Source of the DNA: Phoronis australis | Lineage: Eukaryota > Phoronida > Phoronidae | Reading direction: 5' to 3' | Assembly (NCBI GenBank): GCA_002633005.1 | Contig: NMRA01000366.1 | Location: 60,222-124,221 of the forward strand | Length of the DNA stretch: 64,000 nucleotides | Part shown: in pieces, positions 12,346-22,747 of the stretch | Layout: every line of letters starts with the position of its first letter | How positions within the stretch are numbered: position 1 is the stretch's first letter | Made by a program: the position numbers and the translations under genes | The notes under the pieces: generated by a model | Seen by the model: the letters and a program-made list of their open reading frames with translations, nothing else | What the model was told of the DNA's origin: nothing | Databases searched by the model: none

Positions 12346-13626
12346 TCTTGGTTTTTGTTCCAAACCTAGTTTGACTTTAAATAAACTTGAAATATTAAAT
12401 GTGGAATAGGTTGGTATTTAATCTAGTACATGCAGTGGGTGCTTAATTAAAAATTTAAAAAGTAGAGGGTGGAGCTTGAAAAAAATACAAATATTGTCAA
12501 AAGTTAAGGAGGAGGGTGCTTACGGGAGCTTGGTGACAAAATCCAGTCGGGAATTGAAAACACCTAGAGTTACTTGTACACGTGTAATGAACGCGTCTGG
12601 CAATTGCAAGTGGCCTTTTTGGGTCGTTTCCGTCATTCTGCAAATTTGAATTTCTTATCTCAAAAACCCTTAGTCCAGATTTGACAATCTTGTGCATGAT
12701 GGCATTGTCTGTCGTGCCGGAGCACGCTCGTTTCCTTGTGCTACAGGAAATTGCCAGTGAAGTGCCAATAGTCCCTGCGGACCCTTGCAAATTATCGGTC
12801 GCTGTGCACACTGATGTTAGGTTTGCTCAGCGCCAACTAATTGACATCGAGGGATTACACGCGACGATAGGTGCACCGAACATTGCTGAGCGTGTCAAAC
12901 TCGGTTGCTTGATTTGCTAAGGGCCTTTGTTTATGGGACGTCTTAAGCCTCAGAAATGAACTTGTGGGCTGGCAATGTATGGCACACTGTGCAAAGCATA
13001 CCAAGTCGACTATCTTTTTGTTTCCTTCTAATCTACCGTACAAATGCCTTCATTGTAGGTGGCGACACTGGTTGCTTCGGCTTTCAATGCCATGTTTTGC
13101 AAACGTTTTAGCTGTCAGTTACTTCTTGGACCTTTTTCTTGGAGGACTTATAAGTTGGTTTTGGCTTATTAAGCGATACTTAGCAACAGCAACTCTACTG
13201 TCGTGGTCTCCATGTTCTACAACTCTCATTAGTCCTTAAACGCTGAGAGCAAATTTGAAAACAAAATTCTACTGAACTTGGAAGCTCGATTATCACTTGG
13301 GGGTGAGTTAAACGACAGCTGTGGGAAAAGACTACACGCAAACCGCGAGGGCCCATCTTCCAAAAGTGTATTTACTTGATTCTACTTTGATCTGTCAAGT
13401 AGGACACCAACAGTAGATTAGTGGTTGACAGAGTGGGGATTAGTTGAAATCGACAAATCAAGGTTTAGTATCCTTTTGAATTGAAGTGATATACAGTGCA
13501 AGGCAAAATTATTCAGACAATTAAGTTGCCTGGAATTTCCTGTCGTGACGGTTCAGAGCGGAAGCCGAATTCATGGTCAAAATAGTATTCTCTCATGACT
13601 GAAAGGAATTAACCGGAAACTTAGTC

Positions 13627-13750
13627 TGGTGGCTAAGCCATTTTGTTATTACAATTTTGTAGTCGTAATATTTGTAACCAGCCACTTTTGCTGTTTACGG
13701 AATTAGCCTCCATGATGCGGAAAACACTACTTTGTCTTGTAATGTATATC
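13627..13750 (+). repeat. Dispersed repeat F1, copy 2
   Basis: GGTGGCTAAGCCATTTTGTT, then TCGTAATATTTGTAACCAGCC, then GCTGTTTACGGAATTAGCC and GGAAAACACTACTTTGTC align with 143-250 in order. Confidence 0.6.
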
Positions 13751-15930
13751 CTGAAGCCATACCGTATATCTTTTTTTACATTTTTCACCTTTGTTACAGC
13801 TCAAAGTGGCAAAGGTTATACAATTACATCTTGTACAATTACCTTCTGATGCAAGCGGATTGTGTCGTTATTCCTTCCGTGCTGAATGTCATTAGTAATC
13901 TGTTGAGTTGATGGCATCAAAATTCAATGCAACTCTCGTGAATTGTTCTCAGCGGATTGTTTGAACGAAGCGCTAGCAAATAGACGATGGTTGTCTGGGA
14001 GTTGCTAATTAGCGAATGGGTGTCACCCAGGCATACTTTAGAAAAAGGGTATACAAAACAGATCATGATATTTGTTTTACGCAGTTACTTGTATGTAACT
14101 CATCGCGTAGAAATAAATATGTTTGAATTTTTCCAAAACTTTGATGTCACTTGAAGCTATTCATGTTGGGAAGCTTGTATGTAAATCTCCAAAGAAGTTT
14201 TTACTGCCTTTTCAGAGACGAGTACAGGGGTTACAGTTAACGATTAAAGACTTCAAATATATTGGTGCATGGGACACGGTTGATGGTGACCCTGTGGTCA
14301 GAATTTTCTTGTAACCTTAAGAACTGCCTACGCAGTAGAAATGTTTTCCCAGCAACGGTTTTAAGTCGTTTTTAGCATGATAATGCAAATCAAATCTTTC
14401 AATAAGAATTTTTCTTGTTATACTTGAAGTACGGCTTCGTACTTTCAGCTCCGAACGAAAGTTTTATGTAAATCTTAAGCAAAAACCGCTGATCTTGAAA
14501 TTTATTTGCATATTTCCCAAGAAAGACCTGCGAAATCTTTTGAGTAGATCCCACTGCACACATCACCCTGTTTACTGGATGTTATTTGTGTCTTTTATCA
14601 TAATATCGCTAATGATAATTTTGCTGTTTAGCCAGTCAACAGCAACCAGTGTAATAGCTACTATTGATCAAATCCAACCTAATTGAATAATTTAATAGCA
14701 AGCTAGCCTAAAGTGTTTGCCAGGGATCTCTTGGGCCTAGTGTGTTGGCAGAGGGCTGTGGAATACTCTACGTCATTCAGCCACTGGTATTTTCAATAGA
14801 TCTGAAATTCATTCATGAAAATGTTGATCTGCCAGTTGTTGGCTGAGATCAATTATTGGGTCAGTAATCATGGTAATATTTGTTCTAAATAAAATGCTTA
14901 CAGTCTGCTTTAGTATTTGAAAATAGGACGAATGCCAAAAATGCTCTGTGTCGTTATCTTCAGAATCTAGAAAATTCAATTTCGGCTTGAATTATGATGT
15001 TCCAAATTTTAGAGACTCAAATTTTAGAGATTGCCCAAACTGGAGAATTTTTACCGTAACTTGTAAGACGGCAGATATGAATGCTGTTTATACACAAGAA
15101 ACAATTGTCAAGTTGCAAGTTGCTGCGGCGAGAGTTGCTCAACTTCATTTGGATGTACATGACATTAGATCGCATACCACATCAGCCCGAGACATTTACA
15201 CAAAGACTGTGTGCGTATTCCCTCATAAATAATTGCGAACATCCAAGCCACGTGGAATCACAGCGGATCACCTGTATCTACGTTTTGGCGCTAGTGTATC
15301 AGAAGTGATCTCTTCGATCTTTGCTCCAGTTTGTGTATAAACTGGAGCAACTGATAGAGTGCAACCAATGCTCTACCTCTCGAACCGGTGTCAAAAATGG
15401 CTGCCGCGGTGTTAACTTGCTCCGTGTCAGTCATGTTTATGCACACATTTGCTCCCGATCAGCTGTTCCGTGTTACTTGCTGTGTGTCAACTGCATCTTG
15501 TGTAAATGCAGCGTATGACTCCTTGATTGTTCCTTTTAGCCTTCTGATAAAATTCTTCAACTGAATGTGGTATACAATATGTAGAACAAAAGTTCCAATT
15601 CGTACCAATTTATATTTGCTGCATTCACATTCCTTATCAGGTTATGCGATGTCGAATATGTAACTCTTGGCTTGAGTTCATCCTCAGTATTTCTCATCCT
15701 ACTGTGAATTGTGTGCGTGTTTCAATATTTGCCTGGTCATTAGCGTTTACTAGTTTCACAGGTAGACGGAACTGTCTGCTTTTACACAATACATTATTGA
15801 GGGAGTGGTTTTGACTGCTACATAAATATTTGATGTAAAATTGACATCAGTTCCTGATGTGGCTAAATAATGATAGATCATTTCGAAATCCATTGGTTTT
15901 ATCCGTTGTGAACTGAACACCAACAGCTTT

Positions 15931-16250
15931 ACAGATTTGATAGAGGCAGATCCTGGATTTTGGGAGAACCCGGGTATGGATTGAATAACAATAGGGGCTT
16001 GACAGTGTTAGGCAGATTCAAAATTTTGAAAGGATTGGGTTGTGGATTGAACAACAGCAATGGCTTGATGGATTTGATTGACGCTGATCCAAGATTTTGG
16101 GAGGGCCCTGGTATGGACAACAATGTCTTGACAGATATAGCAAAGACAGATCCAGGATTTTGGGACGGCACGCTTGTGTAATGAAATATACCACTGACAT
16201 AACAGATTTGACTGTGGCAGATCCAGGATATTGGGATGGCTGGAATTTGG
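15931..16250 (+). repeat. Tandem repeat, about 5 units of 63-71 bp
   Basis: Units begin near 15931, 16002, 16068, 16131 and 16202. Landmarks are ACAGATTTGAT, GGCAGATCCAGGATTTTGGGA and GGTATGGATTGAA.AACAA. In places both strands are open over several units; on + one stretch reads DLIDADPRFWEGPGMDNN. No frame is open across the whole array, so I treat it as a minisatellite, not a gene. Confidence 0.8.
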
Positions 16251-17532
16251 GTTGGTGTGGTACATGGAATAGTAGGTGGGATGAAAATGACATCAACACA
16301 TGCTGAAGTTTGAGAGAATGCTTTGACCTCCCAACTGTTCCCCGTCATCTATTGCCAGTACAGATTCATTGCCTCTGTAGGTTCTTTGCCAATTACCAAC
16401 CCATGAAATTCTACTATTTTTTCAAATCGTCACCAATACTACTATAAGCACTGCAGATCATTTGTTGCCCGAGCATGTGGTACTGTACTTAAAGTATAAA
16501 AGTTACACTGTCTTGTAATGACTTCAGTATCCTTTTTCTACCAAAGCCATTCTGAAGGGTTCAACCAACTTAGCAGTCTATTGGTGCTTTGGTTCACCAA
16601 AGCTTTGCCAAAACTTCGCTTGCCTTTCTGACTTAAGACAGCGATATCAAAGTTATCACTAGATGGGGATTCAGTCATTGGAGTAGACACCAGACTGCAG
16701 TTCATTGGTATTCTCAAACCAATATTGAGAAGTGGGTTCGAGGCTAACTGAGATTGGTCTCCTGCCATTTACGAGTGTTTATGAAAGTGATCAGTGTCAT
16801 TCTTTATCAATGAGATATGCTTCCTTTTATTTATTTACGTGTGTCTATTGAGAGCGCCTTGGCTACGTTACAGTAACAAAGATCAGGTTTTGCGAGTCTT
16901 CCGTGATCATACATCGTCGCTACCTCTACTGCTAACTTAGGCAAAACTTCACTTTTAATGATCATTCCCATTACGCTGAAATTTTGGCCAGTACCGAATC
17001 TTCTCTTACCTTTTAAATGCTACTATTGTAGTGAAGTTGCGTTTGCTATTTAATCACTGGAGTTAAACTTTCCCACTTAACGAAACTTCGGTAAAAGCAG
17101 AGTTTCGCCTCAAATGAGAAAGCACCATGTGCTGACACTCATCAGGCACTGGGAGTTGGTAGGATTATTGGCCCAATAAGATGACGTCTAATTGACCTAT
17201 CGCAAGCTCCGTCTCCTGTGAAATGTCAACAAACAAACAAAAAGTTTTACCCGGCAACGTGTTATGTATCAGATAAAATGCGGGCTTGGAAACTAAGGTT
17301 TGTCAAGAATGCTGCGTTCTGATTGATCAGTTAAGCCGTCACTCAAAATCCTGGCGATGGATCAATTCGGGAAAATGTGTTGATCATTTGTCTCTCGATG
17401 ACGTGAAAAAAAGAATCACTACGTTTTGTTGGAGGCAGACGTTTCGGCCTGGTCCGCCAGGCCTTTGTCGATGACTGAAGTATTTCGCTGTTCGCTTGGT
17501 AAGGGGCATAACTGCACACCATGGTCCCAATT

Positions 17533-17770
17533 CTAAAGGGGGCACTGGGTTCTGATTTTGATGGACTCCTTGATTTTATGGGCATACCAGTTCTGTTCCT
17601 TGTCGATGATCTTGGCGGAGGCAAGAGAGACAGAATGTCCAGTGTCCAAAGTATCTTCACCTACAGCTAACGGTCTGTCGATTTTTTTGTGTTCTTTGAA
17701 TCTTCTTCCAAGTGATCTTTTGGGTTCCCCAATGTAATTAGGATCCTCACAGGTAGGCTGGTAAATGACA
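17533..17770 (-). mobile_element. GIY-YIG endonuclease fragment of a Penelope-like element
   Basis: With no need of an ATG, the minus strand is open from about 17770 to a TAG at 17533. It reads VIYQPTCEDPNYIGEPKRSL, then GRRFKEHKK, then DTGHSVSLASAKIIDKEQNW and YAHKIKESIKI. The order YIGE..RSL..RF.EH, then TGH, then IID.E..W..[RH]KIKESI is that of GIY-YIG domains in Penelope-like retroelements. The reverse transcriptase part was not seen, so this is a 5'-truncated or decayed copy. The clean frame implies it is not very old. Confidence 0.75.
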
Positions 17771-20071
17771 CAAAATTGTGGTCAATTGTAAATCTGCCAC
17801 GGTGCCTTGGAGCTGGTTTGCTGCTAAGTGAGTGGTATATATTTTTAGCAGCTGTTGAGATCATGAGATTGAATATTTCGGATCAATACCTACTTATGAC
17901 AGATTATAATCATACTTAGCAAAACAATAAATTTGTGATTTGCTCAGCCTTTGCTGGTGTTCTGTCAAAATTTGTTTATTTGCCTCGATTTTTTTACTCA
18001 GGTGCCTCAACATTCAATGTAGACTGTTGCCAACTTCGCATCACCTGTGAAGGGCAGGACATACCCACCCCCACATATGGATTTTACCGTATTTGGCGTG
18101 TTGGTGTTATGCATAACATTGAGCCCTGCACAAGAAACTGTGTGACATTAGATTTGGAATGTTTGATTTTTGGCATTGTAAGCTCATTTGGATGCATGCA
18201 ACATATTTGTTAATTGCCTCTTTGCCAACAGCTCAAGAAAAATGGAAATGAAGAAGGTGTTCTTGGAATTTCACACTCTTATGCTTTATGTATGCTTAAT
18301 TTCTCTTTGCTAGCCTGTCATTTCGGCCACGCTTGGCTCAAAAGTAAGTCACCGTAGAGCCCTCGGTCCCTGTAATCCCATCCCTTAGTGCATGTAATCA
18401 AAGTTGGTCTTATAGTCTAAAAACTGCTATTTGTTTTGAGTGTTAGTGTCTTGTTTATTTTTAACCCCAACTTATTAGCAATTAGAGGTTCAGGTGGTGG
18501 TATTAGTGAGACTTATGTCTGTCTGGATAAGGGTAGTTTGAATAGAAAATTAACCTGGATGTTCGATCTAACCCCGTTATTGTGTGAAACCTTCAGTGTC
18601 AGCATCCCAGAAGTAGGTCAGTTATGTTGGGTTCTTATGGTCATTGGGTTGCATTCTTTCTTCAAGAGCAATAAATTTGTCACAAAGAAAGATTATTGTA
18701 ATCCAAGTTACATTGCAGTCTTTGATTGTTTTAAAGATACTCTGTCCGCTTTTTCAGATGAAATTGTGTAAAAAGAGTTTGATTACTAACCAATCTTAAG
18801 TTTAAACTGATTCCAAAATTCTGCTCGGTCAACCAAATCAAATGTTTTCGAAGTAACTGTAGTTGAATAATCCGATTTTGAACTTATTTTTTCAATTGGT
18901 GATGGTACACCATACAAATGAAGCACATTGATTTTAATGTTTGAATTACCAGTAAGTTCAGCAAACATGCGTGGCTGTAACTTGCAAAGTTTTCCTAATT
19001 TAGTTACGTCTGGACTCATTCTGTGTTTTAATCAAATAAAGGTGTGTCTTTAAAAAGAGCAACCTTGCTGTCCTTGAAAATCTCTAAACATTCTGGTTAC
19101 TTCGTAACAATAATTGTTTTGAGAGGTATTGTTATCAGATAATATTTTGTGGTTGGTCTTCCCCCTTGTTAAGCGGATTACGTGGCCACGCATTGTATGT
19201 TGTGTAGGTGATGAATTTGCTTGGTTTCAGTTCCAAGTAGATTTCTGCGTCTTAATTTTGCAGAAAATCAAATGTGAGGTCATGTAACAAAACAAACTTT
19301 TTGTGGTTTTTGACAAGTTTAACACTGCTGCTGTATTTCTCTACTCTGGTTATTGTATTTTATGGTCTTCAAAAGATTGAGACGGCTTGAAAATTATGCA
19401 TGTTCTTATGTTTCAATAATTGCACTTGATAATACTATATTTGGTATGCTAAGCGTGGGACGTTACTTGTATAATATATCGTAATCCACAAACAGGCTGT
19501 GCAAACGGAACAGCTTGTTGACCCAATTATTCAACTTGTGCAGTCTTATCAAAGCTTATGAAATTATGACTATTGTACATAACCAACGGTGCTCATTTAG
19601 TCAGCACATGTTCTAGTATCAGATGTTTTGCCACAAATCATGGACACGTGTGAAGAGTATTCAGTGCAAATTACCTGACTTGCATATGTGTTGAGTCCTG
19701 CTTAATAAATAAATGTATGTGTTGGATCTGATGTAAACGTTTAAATGAAAACATGCACATGCTTTCGGGGACCAAAAAACTTTTAACTAAGGTGACTGAA
19801 GTTTGAAGAGGTTTAACTAGGCAAGAATGAACTCCAACTCACTCCCTACAAGTACTTACAAGCGCCTTATCTTGCAACATCACAACAAAGCCTGAAACAC
19901 GCATGTGTCCCAACATAATTGTGAGAATAGTTGTGAGCCCGGTATGTGCAGTCCAGCCATAATTGTTCCCATATTAAGTACTACTCTTTAATGTGTTGTG
20001 GCTTGGTTTCATACTTGCTATGAAACTGGCAATATCAGTTTGAATTGACATCCTCCCGTTTACCGTTTCAG
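17771..20071. other. Distal part of intron 1, no feature recognised
   Basis: AT-rich. One 111-codon open frame (18436-18771, +) has no recognised family and looks like chance. The last 60 bp contain the acceptor of exon 2. Confidence 0.5.
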
Positions 20072-21513
20072 ACTGTATGGGCGTGCAATTTGTGTCGGAA
20101 GAAGCAGCAGATTGCTGCCAAGACTGGACAATGGTATCATGGTGGTCAAGCGAAGCCGGTCGGACTGGACGTGGACGTTCTCTCTGGCAGTGAAACAGGG
20201 TCTAATAAGACTGACAATAGTCCGCTTAGCGAGTCAAAAATGCCAACGGACACTAACTTGCGGCGTGGCCCCGATGGGAGACCGATGTTTCAGCGAGCGG
20301 GGAGTCGAGAACTGCGGCGTCAGTACTCTACAGCGGGAGGAGAAAAATTAGGTCCTGATGACCATGTAGACAGGAGGAACTTAAATGGTGGTTCACCATC
20401 GTCAGAACGTGCTCGTTCGATGGAGAGGAGCCACCCGGGTCATGATCCGGCCCTGCGTCCGCGAGATCGTTCAATGCCCCCTGGTGGCTTCAGAAATGAA
20501 ACTGATACCAGTATGCGGCCAAGAGAAAGGTCAGTGCCACCTGGTGGACTTAGGGATGAGAGAGATGTGCCACCGGGTTATCGTGGTCGGCGACCTCCTG
20601 ACGGTCGTGGCAGACCTGATACACGTGATATGAGGGACAGAGGTCCTCCTGATAGGGTTGATATGAGGGACAGAGGTCCACCTGATAGAGGTGATATGAG
20701 GGACAGAGGTCCACTTGATAGGGGGGATGTGAGGGACAGGGGTGCTCCTGATCGTGTTGATACGAGAAACAGAGGTCCTGCTGACAGGGGTGATATGAGA
20801 GACAGGGGTCCTCCTGACAGGGCCGATATGCGAGACAGGGGTCTTGCTGACAGAAGTCCTCCTGTTAGAAGTCCTTCTGATAGAGGCCTGTCAGAAAGAC
20901 AAGGGCGACCTGATCAGAGAGATGGTCCCATGCCCCCTGATGGAAGGGGTATGAACTTGCCTCAAGAACTGAGAGGCTCGCGAGGGCGATTACCCAATGA
21001 TAGGTCAGAAAGGGGTGGAATGCTTCCAGACACAAGAAATAGTCCTCCTGGGAGGGAGAGTGTGGCAAACCGCGATATGAGGAGTGAGGGTCCAATTGGA
21101 CCTAACTCGAGGACTGGTCAGGATGGAGGGTCTCCGCAGGAGCCAAGGGGTCAGGAATTCAGGAGGGAGGCTCATGGTGATGGGCGCTCACGACTGCCGC
21201 ATTCGCCTTCCAGTGACTTAAGAGATCGTACTAATCCCAGTAACGAAAGACTGGATCCTAGAGGCGGGACTACCGGCTCTCTATCAGGATCAATTTCCGA
21301 CCTCCGACACAAGAGAGCTACCCAAGAAGAAGGGATTGACGGGCAGGGTCGGTTGGCGTCTGGACTAGGGGCTCCCGATGGTAGACCAGCAAGTGAGGCT
21401 AGAGAGGAGAAGTCTCCACCGGGTCCCCGACCAGAGCCTCGCGAACGATCTACAGAGAGGGGCAGGGAACGCCTGAGGGAGAAACCCCAGGATCATACCT
21501 CTGACAGGAGAGG
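20072..21513 (+). CDS. Rim: RIM exon 2: last zinc-finger Cys pair and Arg/Asp/Gly/Pro-rich linker
   Basis: Residues 67-547, 1442 bp, far longer than any other exon here. It opens in phase 0 with TVWACNLCRKKQQ, which supplies the final CNLC pair and the Trp that mark RIM zinc fingers. After about residue 90 the protein is low-complexity and probably disordered, rich in Arg, Asp, Gly and Pro. It includes RSMERSHPG, repeated PRERS/PRDRS motifs, and seven tandem 11-residue repeats of the type DMRDRGPPDRG (20627-20857). The donor AGAG|GGTAAGAG is read with GT at 21514, phase 2, because this joins the next exon in frame. An unspliced read-through meets a stop at once. Confidence 0.95.
20627..20857 (+). 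repeat. In-frame coding minisatellite, 7 x 33 bp (DMRDRGPPDRG type)
   Basis: Seven consecutive 33-bp units inside RIM exon 2 encode 11-residue repeats of the form D-[MVT]-R-[DN]-R-G-[PAL]-[PAL]-D-R-[VGAS]. Substitutions are mostly conservative and no unit is frameshifted. Each unit alternates Asp and Arg around a Gly-Pro turn. Coordinates follow from GAT at 20627, in frame with the exon. Repeat number could be polymorphic or misassembled. Confidence 0.95.
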
Positions 21514-22088
21514 GTAAGAGTGTGGTGTTGGTCACGAATTGTGGTCTGATTGATTGAAATTAATGTATCACATATGGGCAGAACTGCTTACTTCTACTGT
21601 TGTGTTAAATACATTCAGCTTTGTGTCTGAGGGATTGCGTGAAAACAACTGCACTGTGGTCTCTTTTGTTTTTTCTTGAATTAATTTTATTTGAATTAGA
21701 ATTAAGTGGTCAATATGTTATCGCTAGAGTGCAGCATGAAAGCGTTTCGATATTAGGCAAAAATCCAAGTACAAATTGGACAGAATAGACCAAAATATTG
21801 TAACAGATTTCTCACTGCACATCATAGTGCCCGACACAATGTCTGTCTTTTAAAAACGATGTTAAGTGAGCATTTTGTTATGATATTTTGTTCTATTCTG
21901 TCTGACTATTTTACCTATTAGCTTGATATTTGCCTGATATCAAAATGTCGTTTTACTCTAGCGTTGTTTTTGTTTCCTACTTCTGCTTTCTAATTTGGCC
22001 AAAAGCTAATTCATCTTAGTTTGCATATGGTATATACTGAGCAGTAAAAGTGAAATTGCGTTCTCAGATCCTTTTACGTTACTTCCAG
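21514..22088 (+). other. RIM intron 2 (575 bp)
   Basis: GT-AG bounded, AT-rich. Nothing recognised inside. Confidence 0.85.
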
Positions 22089-22747
22089 TGATCAGGGCCG
22101 TAACAGGATGGTGGATGACGGTAAACGAGATGACCTGAGGAACAAAGAGCAAGTCAATGACATTGACCGCCGACGGGACGCATCAAGGGATCGCAGATCA
22201 GACAAGTCACCCCCCATGCAGCACAAAAAGGACAAATTGCCCACATGCAAGTCACCAGGGATCTCGCCGACCAATCACGTTGATCGGTCAATCACTGATA
22301 AGTACATTGATCAAAAGGAATCTCAGCGAATGGATGATCTGGACAATATCGACCGCCATTTGTCGGCAAAGCCTCCACCAGCTCCTAGATCTGAGCAAAT
22401 CTCTAACGATCACGTTCGACCTGATCGGGACTTAGGAAAATCTCAAAAGGGCGAGAACACGAACAGTTCTTCCAATATGCAACACTTAGATCCGAGCTCG
22501 GCGGTGACGCGCACGTCACGCAGCAGTAGACGCAGTAAAATGGAGACCATGCTGCGCAACGATTCTCTAAGCTCTGATCCGTCAGACTGCGTGCGCCCAC
22601 CGCCCCCTCGTCCCCATAAGCACAACCCTCGAAGTAAAAAGCTGCGGCAAGACTCGCTGAGCAGTTCAGAGGACGAGATACGATCAACTCCCGAGCATAC
22701 GAGTTGTGAAGATCAGGAAAGTGAAACTGTCAGTGAGAGAGGAATTG
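22089..22747 (+). CDS. Rim: RIM exon 3: charged linker before PDZ
   Basis: Residues 548-766. The acceptor is TTACTTCCAG; one base completes the Gly begun in exon 2, giving DRRGDQGRNRMVDD. The segment is hydrophilic: DIDRRRDASRDRR, a basic and Ser-rich part with SRSSRRSKMETMLRNDSLSSD, and a second similar LRQDSLSSSEDE. These two RxDSLSS motifs look like basophilic kinase sites (inference). It ends SETVSERGI. The donor is ATTG|GTGAGT, phase 1. The link to RIM rests on position, phase and its fit between the zinc finger and PDZ exons; linkers in this family are poorly conserved. Confidence 0.9.

Larger units (their letters stand above)
8242..20071 (+). other. RIM intron 1 (11.8 kb) inside the zinc finger
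   Basis: Bounded by GT at 8242 and CAG at 20071, it separates the sixth and seventh zinc-ligand cysteines. It holds a LINE tail fragment (9255-9441), a foldback (9594-9677), repeat copies of F5 (10060-10705), F4 (11180-11275), F2 (11905-12345), F1 (13627-13750) and F8 (14950-15060), a tandem repeat (15931-16250) and a Penelope-like fragment (17533-17770). No alternative exon of RIM character was seen. Confidence 0.85.

Noticed and set aside
16538-16768. Minus-strand 76-codon frame near the tandem repeat in intron 1
   Set aside because: Protein-like but unrecognised, with no splice or start support; length within chance.
20865-21095. Minus-strand 76-codon frame opposite exon 2
   Set aside because: Shadow of the RIM coding strand; composition follows from the GC-rich R/D/P codons.
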